From Synechococcus sp. WH 8101 (lineage in GTDB: Bacteria > Cyanobacteriota > Cyanobacteriia > PCC-6307 > Cyanobiaceae), in assembly GCF_004209775.1 (NCBI RefSeq), contig NZ_CP035914.1, positions 1,674,001 to 1,738,000 on the forward strand: 64,000 nt of DNA. Direction: 5' to 3'. Numbering within the stretch: the first letter of the stretch is position 1; each line of letters starts with the position of its first letter. The notes beneath the pieces are model-generated. The model had not been told where the DNA came from. It saw only the letters and a list, made by a program, of their open reading frames with translations, and did not search any database. Below, piece by piece: positions 8,427-14,938 of the stretch. A program made the position numbers and the translations under genes.

Positions 8427-9614
8427 CTAAGCGTGACTGCGACTTCTTCCTTGTATAATTAATCTGTGGAATAAATCAATTCGCTGAAGGCAATCCTTCG
8501 GGACTAGCGCCCCTCGAGAAAATGCATATAACTTCTCTTTGTTCGCAGAAGGAGGGGCATCCTCTTTGTTCCATTCTATCAACCCAAGGGAAGAAAGTGA
8601 TTGATTCTTCGGCAAAATTGTAGACGGAATAATCGTTCCATCACTCATATTTATTTGTTCTGTATTTGCGTATCCACCCTTAAAAAACTTCTGATTCCGC
8701 TTACCATAATTTTTCACCCTTAAGTCGGCTCCCCGCAGGTCGGCCCCTTTGAAAATACTGGCCCCATGCAGCTCAGTATCATACAAACTAGCTTCGATTA
8801 GGCTTGCCCCTTCAAAATTAGTCGCATATATATTAACATTGTCGAATGAAACCTTAGGCAAGTAGGCATTTTTGAAGCTAGAATCCTTGATGGCTCCCAT
8901 TATTCTTGAAGAATCCAAGTGGGCAGATTGTAGATCAACCCCATCGAGCCACCACAAGATATAGGAGAATGGTAACTCAGAATGTCCCAAATTAGTATTT
9001 GACATAGTGACTGCATTTATATTTAGACATGTTAGCCGTGATTCAGAAAGATTTAGGTCGCTCATGTCGACGTGAGACAAGATGCTTCTTCCTCCAGACA
9101 TGAGCCCTAGGCCATGGAGAAATTCAAGCGTCTCCTTTATCTTTGCAGATGAAGCCATCGATTCACTCTGAGAGTAGGTTTTGCCTAATCTACTGGCGCT
9201 GATAAGGCTTTGAAGTCGCACTTTTAAATAATTAAAAAGTGAACGCTGCTTTGGCGTCAAGCTTTTGGATTGGCGAATTAGTAATCTAAAATCTTCGAGT
9301 TGCTGTTGGCTGTATCCTGTTCCAGCATTACCCTGATCTGCTATTGGCGCGAGTTCATTGATGACAATAGACGCCGTAAGAGAGTTTGATGACTGATCCA
9401 TGAAGCCAAGCTCGTTTTGCCTGAGATATGAGCTGATTTCTTTGGAAAAGTTCTCGTGCTTATCTTCCATCCCCTCTATCCACTGTCGTTGCGACTGTGC
9501 TGCTTGACGAGCTTCTTGCATATAATTAAGCCACAAACCGCCTAATGGCACTAACAACGCAATTGCTATTGTGTTAAAATGTTTTTCAATGAATGACACT
9601 ATGTTCTTGAGCAT
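8427..9614 (-). CDS. Membrane-anchored pentapeptide-repeat protein
   Basis: 395 residues from the ATG at 9614, preferred because it puts a transmembrane helix (TIAIALLVPLGGLWLNYM) near the N-terminus; an in-frame TTG at 9713 would add 33 residues. A charged, helical middle region is followed by pentapeptide A(D/N)LxX repeats (about residues 185-300; for example VDMSDLNLSES, GADLRGADLR) that should form a right-handed quadrilateral beta-helix. The function is unknown. Base composition is clearly more AT-rich than the neighbours, suggesting acquisition. It sits among the precursor genes, but nothing in it indicates peptide modification; self-protection is only a guess. Confidence 0.8.
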   Translation of the reverse strand: MLKNIVSFIEKHFNTIAIALLVPLGGLWLNYMQEARQAAQSQRQWIEGMEDKHENFSKEISSYLRQNELGFMDQSSNSLTASIVINELAPIADQGNAGTGYSQQQLEDFRLLIRQSKSLTPKQRSLFNYLKVRLQSLISASRLGKTYSQSESMASSAKIKETLEFLHGLGLMSGGRSILSHVDMSDLNLSESRLTCLNINAVTMSNTNLGHSELPFSYILWWLDGVDLQSAHLDSSRIMGAIKDSSFKNAYLPKVSFDNVNIYATNFEGASLIEASLYDTELHGASIFKGADLRGADLRVKNYGKRNQKFFKGGYANTEQINMSDGTIIPSTILPKNQSLSSLGLIEWNKEDAPPSANKEKLYAFSRGALVPKDCLQRIDLFHRLIIQGRSRSHA

Positions 9615-9737
9615 TACGGCTGTATAAGGTAGTCCAGTATAGCTGAAAATATGTTTCAGCTTGGGATGCCTACGATTGTCTGGAATGAAATCAAGATCTA
9701 GGTTTTGACGCAAAGAGCAGTCATTTCCAAAGCCATA

Positions 9738-9830
9738 AAGGCTTTACGAGCCCTCACCCAAGCATTCTTCGCAAGCCCCGCCTAGTTGGCAGCCTCCCGA
9801 CCTAACCGATTACGTGCTTGTGAATCGGCT
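9738..9830 (+). pseudogene. Decayed 5' fragment of 3-methyladenine DNA glycosylase (copy B)
   Basis: The DNA aligns nearly without gaps to the start of the MPG fragment at 11608-11936: about three quarters of bases are identical over about 85 nt, for example AGCCCTCACCCAAGCATTCT against AGCCCTCCCCCAAGCTTTCT. It reads ALTQAFFASPA, then a TAG where the other copy has GAG, then a 1-nt insertion. It is a dead remnant, beginning about 120 nt upstream of the pentapeptide gene's ATG start. Confidence 0.7.
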
Positions 9831-10131
9831 ATCCATTAGTATCCCTGATGGCAAAAGAGAGAGAAGTTATCAGCAAATATATCGAGGAAACAGAGACTGT
9901 AGCAAGTATATAGATAACGGTACCTGTATGATTTGCCTTGTTTTTGCCGTGAAGGGAAGAGAGTTTTCGCTGGGCTTTTACCCACCCTGTCCAGATGACG
10001 ATGAAGCCTGGCATTGGATCCCGATAATAACTTGACTACCTGGCAAAATTTAAGAAATTGAAAGCCTCACGATTACAGAGTTTTTAGAGGGGGGATCTTG
10101 CAAAATCACAAAAACCCGCAAATAACAACAT
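9831..10131. other. Intergenic, AT-rich, no supported gene
   Basis: A 73-codon frame (9814-10035, GTG start) crosses this stretch but overlaps the MPG remnant, has no family features and no clear ribosome-binding site. The rest is AT-rich. Nothing else is visible. Confidence 0.35.
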
Positions 10132-10258
10132 TTACAATGAGTCCTGATGCCTACTTATAGATTGGAAACAGAAAGACCTGCGAATCGGAATGCAAATCTG
10201 TACGGCAGTTGGCTCGGACCAATCAGCCGCGCCTTCCAGCTCCTTGCCTCGAAAGTCA
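10132..10258 (-). pseudogene. Remnant of a fifth lanthipeptide precursor (leader end plus tail)
   Basis: Minus-strand 10258-10222 reads DFRGKELEGAAD in the frame offset from precursor 2 and aligns in DNA with the leader end of precursor 1 (GAGCTGGAAGGCGYGGCT shared). The cleavage Gly-Gly has become Ala-Asp. About 30 codons follow to a stop, with two Cys (ICIPIRRSFCF). It lacks most of the leader and a start of its own, so it is non-functional. It overlaps the last codons of precursor 2 in another frame. Confidence 0.6.
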
Positions 10259-10510
10259 CCAACACCTCTTAGGACACCACATATCGATATTAGTATTAGG
10301 CATAGATATTCTTCCCCCAGCAACATCTTCCAGCTCATCCCCTGGAACCTCTGCCTGAGCCTTCTGCAGCTCCTCAGCAGAAATCACAAAGCCCGCAGCC
10401 TTGGCAATCGCCACCACAGCATCAACATCTTTTGCTGCCTTTAGCATCTCTTGAAGCTCTGCGTCAGCCTTGACGGCTTCCAGGAAGGCTTTGAGTTGCT
10501 CTTCTGACAT
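10256..10510 (-). CDS. Lanthipeptide precursor 2, Nif11-like leader
   Basis: 84 residues from the conserved ATG (MSEEQLKAFLEAVK). Leader residues 1-66 end DELEDVAGG. The core is RISMPNTNIDMWCPKRCW, with Ser69, Thr73, Cys79 and Cys83: exactly two acceptors and two thiols, so two overlapping or nested rings are possible. The leader is closest to precursor 3. The last codons run into the truncated fifth leader in another frame, so the end of this core may derive from frame-shifted leader DNA. Its own promoter lies upstream; no downstream terminator like those of precursors 3 and 4 is visible. Confidence 0.9.
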   Translation of the reverse strand: MSEEQLKAFLEAVKADAELQEMLKAAKDVDAVVAIAKAAGFVISAEELQKAQAEVPGDELEDVAGGRISMPNTNIDMWCPKRCW

Positions 10511-10540
10511 AGGTTTGGAGTGGGCGAGGTGGATGACTTC

Positions 10541-10569
10541 ATTATCGCCCAAGGTCACTCCTGCGTCAG
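10541..10569 (-). promoter_or_regulatory. Promoter of precursor 2
   Basis: Minus-strand CTGACG (-35, 10569-10564), 17-bp spacer, GATAAT (-10, 10546-10541). This -10 is the best match of the four to TATAAT. It ends 30 nt before the ATG. Confidence 0.65.
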
Positions 10570-10674
10570 CAGGATTACTTGAGAGACCTCTGGAAAACCC
10601 GTCCAGCAATAGTCCCCGCCAATGAAATGGTGCCAGGTATTGGTGGCTGAATGATGGGTCTTTGTGGGCTATTG

Positions 10675-10707
10675 AAAAAATAAAAAGGCCCCTGCGGTTA
10701 CAGGGGC
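10675..10707 (-). terminator. Rho-independent terminator after precursor 3
   Basis: Minus-strand GCCCCTG-TAACCG-CAGGGGC followed by CTTTTTATTTTTT. The stem and T-tract closely resemble the terminator after precursor 4, so the terminator was copied with the gene. Confidence 0.85.
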
Positions 10708-10783
10708 ATCGGAGCTGATATATGAGTTGTTCAGGCTAATTGCCTATGTAGCTGTTGCATCGGTTAACCAATATAGCTCTTTA

Positions 10784-11029
10784 TTAGTTGTCTTGCCATA
10801 TGAATGAACCCTCTTTGCAAATAAGTTTCCGACCACCAGCCACGCCTTCCAGCTCCGCGCCCGAAACCTCATCCTGAGCCGTCTTCAGCTCCTCAACAGA
10901 AATCACAAAGCCCGCAGCCTTCGCAATCTCCACCACTGCATCCGCATCGCCTGCTGCCTTCAGTTTCTCCTGAAGCCCTGCATCAGCCTTGACGGCTTCG
11001 AGGAAGGCTTTGAGTTGTTCTTCTGACAT
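10784..11029 (-). CDS. Lanthipeptide precursor 3, Nif11-like leader
   Basis: 81 residues from the conserved ATG. The leader (1-66) ends AELEGVAGG. The core is RKLICKEGSFIWQDN, only 15 residues, with one Cys (71) N-terminal to the only Ser (75) and no Thr. If modified, the single ring must join Ser75 back to Cys71, the reverse of the usual nisin-type order; some prochlorosins are known to do this. Promoter and terminator are both present, so it is a complete one-gene transcription unit. Confidence 0.9.
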   Translation of the reverse strand: MSEEQLKAFLEAVKADAGLQEKLKAAGDADAVVEIAKAAGFVISVEELKTAQDEVSGAELEGVAGGRKLICKEGSFIWQDN

Positions 11030-11062
11030 TGCTTGGAGTCGGGTAGAGGTGTGGTTACCTCC

Positions 11063-11091
11063 AGTATCGCTCATACACAGCTTGGTGTCAG
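11063..11091 (-). promoter_or_regulatory. Promoter of precursor 3
   Basis: Minus-strand CTGACA (-35, 11091-11086), 17-bp spacer, GATACT (-10, 11068-11063), followed directly by GGAGGTAACC. The -10 ends 33 nt before the ATG. Confidence 0.7.
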
Positions 11092-11190
11092 CAGGATAGC
11101 GTGAAAAACCTCTGAATAACCTGTACAGCAGTTGTCTCCGCTTTTGAGATGATATCAAGCCAGGTTGATTGACAGGATTAATCGACTGTT

Positions 11191-11222
11191 AAAGAAATAA
11201 AAATCCCCTGTAGCGACAGGGG
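11191..11222 (-). terminator. Rho-independent terminator after precursor 4
   Basis: Minus-strand CCCCTGT-CGCT-ACAGGGG followed by ATTTTTATTTCTTT. It is homologous to the terminator at 10675-10707. Confidence 0.85.
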
Positions 11223-11254
11223 CTTCAGGGATGTAGGTTCTCGGTATTCAGGGT

Positions 11255-11521
11255 TTAGCCGCCAGGATGGCCGCAGTACCAGTGGCATTCCATGCTCCAC
11301 AAGGTTGGTATAAATATCGTGCCACCAGCTGCACCTTCCAACTCCTCCTCTGACAATTCCCTTGATTGCATTGGATTAATATCTTCTGCAATAATTGAAA
11401 ATCCTGCTGCTTTAGCGATTTCAATAGCAGCTTCAGGGGAGGCTGCTGCCTTGAGCTTTTTCTGAAGGCTGGTGTCAGCTTTGACCTTCTCTAGAAAGGC
11501 TTTGAGTTGCTCTTCTGACAT
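11255..11521 (-). CDS. Lanthipeptide precursor 4, Nif11-like leader
   Basis: 88 residues from the conserved ATG. The leader is 67 residues, the most diverged of the four (EDINPMQSRELSEEELEGAAGG region), and ends in Gly-Gly. The 21-residue core starts TIFIPTLWSMEC and ends HWYCGHPGG, with Thr68, Thr73, Ser76, Cys79 and Cys83: two thiols close together after three acceptors. It has its own promoter and terminator and is divergent from the MPG fragment, whose open frame overlaps the promoter. Confidence 0.9.
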   Translation of the reverse strand: MSEEQLKAFLEKVKADTSLQKKLKAAASPEAAIEIAKAAGFSIIAEDINPMQSRELSEEELEGAAGGTIFIPTLWSMECHWYCGHPGG

Positions 11522-11552
11522 CGCGTTGAGTGGGCGAGATGAAGTGACCTCC

Positions 11553-11581
11553 AGTATCACCCATCCTCAGCCTGGTGTCAG
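11553..11581 (-). promoter_or_regulatory. Promoter of precursor 4
   Basis: Minus-strand CTGACA (-35, 11581-11576), 17-bp spacer, GATACT (-10, 11558-11553). The -10 ends 31 nt before the ATG. Confidence 0.7.
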
Positions 11582-11607
11582 CAGGATGGCGTGACAACCG
11601 GGCAACA

Positions 11608-11936
11608 GCAGCAACTCCCATAGCCAGCACGCCCATCACCAACGATTTCCCAGCCCTCCCCCAAGCTTTCTTCGCCCGCCCTGCCGAGCTGGTCGCCCCT
11701 GACCTGATCGGTTGCCTGCTGGTGAAACGCCAATCCTCTGGTGAGCTGCTGTGGGGCGTGATTGTGGAAACGGAGGCATATTCCCAGGACGACCCGGCCT
11801 GCCACGGGTATCGCCGCCGCTCTCCCAGCAACGAAACGCTCATTGGTGATCCAGGGCGGTTTTACGTCTATGTGAGCTATGGCATCCACCACTGCGTGAA
11901 TGTGGTGTTGCCTCACCCCACCTCCGGTGTCCAGCC
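11608..11936 (+). pseudogene. 3-methyladenine DNA glycosylase (MPG family), 3'-truncated (copy A)
   Basis: The frame (open from 11575) reads [20 protein letters not shown], then [18 protein letters not shown] and [13 protein letters not shown], which are the N-terminal half and active-site region of the MPG/AAG family that excises alkylated purines. After VNVV the similarity stops and the frame ends at 11982, about 100 codons short of a normal protein of roughly 190-200. A short following frame (11937-12134) has no recognisable MPG motif. It is best read as a dead gene. A second, more decayed copy lies at 9738-9830. Confidence 0.75.
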
Positions 11937-12088
11937 ATGGCAGCGGCGGTTCAGATGTGCACCCTGGCCGATCCGGCCCTGATGCAACTGGCAGCAAAGC
12001 AGGCTGATGCAGCTCGCGCAGTCAGCGCTCGCCGGCACTTGCACGGGCCCTTGCGCTTGCGTCTACACGTCCGCCATGCCGACCATTC

Positions 12089-12664
12089 TCAATGGAGTTG
12101 CGTGCCTTTCAGAAATTCGATGATCGTGTTCTGAGTGCGTGCAGCGTCTGGATGGATCCAGGCGCAGGAGTGTGATCCCTTCATGACCCACAGGCATTGC
12201 GATTTTGCAATTTGATTGCTCGCAAAGACAGCCTGATAGAGCAACAGATTGTCATGAGTTCCATGCACGATCAACGTTGGACAGCGGATCTCGGCCAGCT
12301 CAACCGGTGCCATGATGGTGAATTGCTTAATATCGTTCAAGACCCCTGCTTCCCTGAGAGGGATCTGGTTCCATTGTCTTGACGGCTCTAAGCATCAATT
12401 TGAGTTGGCTTGGATCCTGGATCGCTGTCATGACCTGAACATTGAGTTCCTCTGTTGCCAAATGTGAGTTGCCTTTGATTAACTGCAAAGCTTCAATCTT
12501 GGGGGCTCGCGAGCCAGCCACTTGAAGAGTTTCTGGCCTGCATCAGCAATCCAATCAAAACCAAGAATCCCTTTCTCCTCTGCTGGCGTATTCCACCGTG
12601 CCCCTGACAGTTTCAATGGTCCGACGTAGTGAGTAGACCTGATGTTGCGCCATAGGGAATTCAC
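12089..12664 (-). pseudogene. Alpha/beta hydrolase, frameshifted
   Basis: Three consecutive minus-strand frames each carry part of one alpha/beta-hydrolase-like protein. The first (12664 to about 12500) ends DAGQKLFKWLAREPP, the second (about 12503-12400) continues PKIEALQLIKGN, and the third contains CPTLIVHGTHDN, typical of the strand carrying the catalytic acid, then ends TIIEFLKG. The first break coincides with a run of five C. The nucleophile region is missing. It is a decayed gene at the edge of the lanthipeptide island. Confidence 0.7.
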
Positions 12665-12715
12665 TGGCTTCCATGGGTGTCGACTTGGGAAGCCGCTTCC
12701 AGCTTGATAACAGTA

Positions 12716-13090
12716 TCAGGACATAACGCTTGCAGGAAGCTTTATCGGGTCGGAAGGAAGAAACTGCACCCCAAGGGCTGCGATCATCTCAGCCTCATCA
12801 CGCCATCGCACACTCACCCGATGGAGCTCAGACGCGCCGATCGTCGATGGGATCCAGAGCTGCGCCTGATCTCCCGGCTGCAGCAGACAATCGTTAGCGA
12901 TCGCCAGACAAGCTCCACCCTCACTGAGATCGAGCAGATCAGCCTGATGCAGGGGCCCCACCGCTTGATCCGCGCTCCAGCGCTGCAACTGCACAGGCAC
13001 AGACGGCAGCAGATCCTGTCGGTGATGGCGCCGTTTCTCCCTCCAGGAGCCAGACCAGCGCTGCAACTGCAGATCAAGGTCTCCTGTCAT
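12716..13090 (-). CDS. PilZ domain c-di-GMP-binding protein
   Basis: 124 residues. The PilZ signature is visible: an Arg-rich RxxxR element (REKRRHHRQD) followed by DLSEGGACL (D/NxSxxG), then a barrel ending LGVQFL. The start at 13090 is preferred because ATG overlaps the TGA of the upstream PAS-GGDEF-EAL gene (ATGA), implying translational coupling. It should sense the nucleotide whose level the neighbouring enzymes control. The target is unknown; the glycosyltransferase nearby lacks a PilZ domain of its own, so this protein could act on it in trans (inference). Confidence 0.85.
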   Translation of the reverse strand: MTGDLDLQLQRWSGSWREKRRHHRQDLLPSVPVQLQRWSADQAVGPLHQADLLDLSEGGACLAIANDCLLQPGDQAQLWIPSTIGASELHRVSVRWRDEAEMIAALGVQFLPSDPIKLPASVMS

Positions 13091-14913
13091 GGCGAAGACA
13101 ACAGCCAATGGTTGGCAAAGGCGTCGGCCGTCATCGGCCGATGAAAAAGGTAACCTTGGAAGGCATCACAGCCCAGAGAGAGCAGTGCTTGTTGTTGCTG
13201 CTTCGTTTCCACCCCCTCAGCCAGGGCCATCATGCCAAGGTCATGAATCAATTGAATCGTGCGACGAACGATAGACAGATCCACAAGATTCCCATGCATT
13301 CTCTGAACGAAACTACCATCAATCTTGATCGTTCTGGCAGGAAACATCCGCAAACTCACCAAGGAGCCGTAACCGGTGCCGAAGTCATCCAGGGCCAGAC
13401 GGAAGCCAGCCGCCGCAAGGGATTGAGCCTGCGCGCAACACACATCAAGTTGCTTCAGCAGGGCTGTTTCGGTGATTTCCAACTCGAAGGCTTCAGGCTC
13501 CAGCCCATGACGTTGCAGAATACTGAGTAAATGGCGATCAAAATTCGATTCGGCCACACCAAACTGAGCCGCCGAGAGATTGATCGCCAATCGGGGAACA
13601 GGCAACCCATCCTGTCGCCAGCGCTCACATTGCCGGCAAGCCTGATCGAGCACCCAATCGGTGATGGAATGAATCAAGCCCGATTGCTCCGCCAACGGAA
13701 TAAACACACTGGGCGGCACAAGATGGCCAAGAGAATTGCGCCAGCGCAACAGCACCTCGGCACCTAACAGGGCACCATCTCGGTCCACCTGGGCCTGAAA
13801 GACGAGATGAAAATCATCGCGCTTGATTGCCTGCTGCAGATCAGACTCCAGCGACACCCGCTGATGGATGCGCTGACTGATCGTGGTGCTGTAGATGCAG
13901 CGGCCCTGCCGAGCCCGCTTGGCCTCCATCAATGCCGTGTTCGCCGACTGCAGCAACACCAGTGGATCATCGCCGTGGGTCGGGTAATGGCTGACGCCGA
14001 TCGACACCGGAGGGATGAAAGGGATCCCAGCCTTGTCCAACGGGCAGGTAGCGATCAGATTCTTCAGCGAGTCGCACGCAGCAGAGAGCTGCTGAAGAGC
14101 AACCGGCATCAGCACAAGAAACTCATCACTTTCCAAACGCACCACCATCGCCTCTGGCGGTAACTGATCGCGCAGGTGGGTGGCAATCGCCAGCAGTAAC
14201 TGATCTCCCACAGCGTTACCAAAACTGTCATTGATCGCCTGGAATCCATCCAGGTCCAGGTTGAACAGAGCCAGCCCATCGTCACTCACAGCAGCAGAGT
14301 GATCGATTGGGCCATCACCGCACTGCCTGGCTAGTTCACGCACAACCGCCTGACGATTGGGCAAGCCCGTCAGGGGATCGTGGTAGGCCAGGCGAGCCAG
14401 CTCAGCCTCGATGGTGGCCAGCTTGGTGATGTCCTGCACAATGCCCAAGGAGCGCACGGGAGCGCCGTCGTCGTCGTAACTGGTGGTGCTTCGCGCCTGA
14501 ATCACCTTCTCGGTGCCATCCGCACAGAGAACGCGATGACGCATGTCGTAAGGCTGCCCGGTTCTCACCGCATCCTGGTAAGCCTGATCCACCCGCTGAC
14601 GATCCTCGGGATGCACGCAGCAAAGAAACAGGTCGTAGTCGGGTGTTCTGGTGGGCGAGGTCCCGAAGACGCGGTGGGTGCCGGCTGACCAGAGCAGCTC
14701 ACCGGTGGCATGGATCAGCTCCCAGCTCCCCATCATCCCGAGCTGTTCGGCCTCGATCAGCAGCTGCTTCAACCGATCAGTCAGGCTCTCGCGCTTGATC
14801 TGCATGCTGAGAGCAAACCGATGCAGAAACTGCAAGTAATCTACTGAGAACTGATGCAGGCGCACAGCTTGAGCCGCCGCTTGACGCTGGGCGAGGAAAC
14901 GATCACCCTGCAA
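13087..14913 (-). CDS. PAS-GGDEF-EAL c-di-GMP signalling protein
   Basis: 608 residues from a TTG at 14913; shorter starts are possible and the start is uncertain. A PAS domain (about 60-165, with HPEDR) is followed by a GGDEF domain (about 175-335) whose signature is degenerate (LESDEF instead of GGDEF), then an EAL domain (about 350-600) reading AEVLLRW, with DDFGTGYGSL, KIDGSF and EGVET kept. The cyclase is probably inactive and the phosphodiesterase probably active, despite Val in EVL. It is coupled to pilZ downstream and divergent from the TackOD1 gene with only 25 nt between them. Confidence 0.9.
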   Translation of the reverse strand: MQGDRFLAQRQAAAQAVRLHQFSVDYLQFLHRFALSMQIKRESLTDRLKQLLIEAEQLGMMGSWELIHATGELLWSAGTHRVFGTSPTRTPDYDLFLCCVHPEDRQRVDQAYQDAVRTGQPYDMRHRVLCADGTEKVIQARSTTSYDDDGAPVRSLGIVQDITKLATIEAELARLAYHDPLTGLPNRQAVVRELARQCGDGPIDHSAAVSDDGLALFNLDLDGFQAINDSFGNAVGDQLLLAIATHLRDQLPPEAMVVRLESDEFLVLMPVALQQLSAACDSLKNLIATCPLDKAGIPFIPPVSIGVSHYPTHGDDPLVLLQSANTALMEAKRARQGRCIYSTTISQRIHQRVSLESDLQQAIKRDDFHLVFQAQVDRDGALLGAEVLLRWRNSLGHLVPPSVFIPLAEQSGLIHSITDWVLDQACRQCERWRQDGLPVPRLAINLSAAQFGVAESNFDRHLLSILQRHGLEPEAFELEITETALLKQLDVCCAQAQSLAAAGFRLALDDFGTGYGSLVSLRMFPARTIKIDGSFVQRMHGNLVDLSIVRRTIQLIHDLGMMALAEGVETKQQQQALLSLGCDAFQGYLFHRPMTADAFANHWLLSSP

Positions 14914-14938
14914 CCATCAAAGATCTGAACACGAAGGC

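Noticed and set aside
9814-10035. 73-codon plus-strand frame (GTG start)
   Set aside because: Begins inside the decayed MPG fragment, has no ribosome-binding site or recognisable motif.
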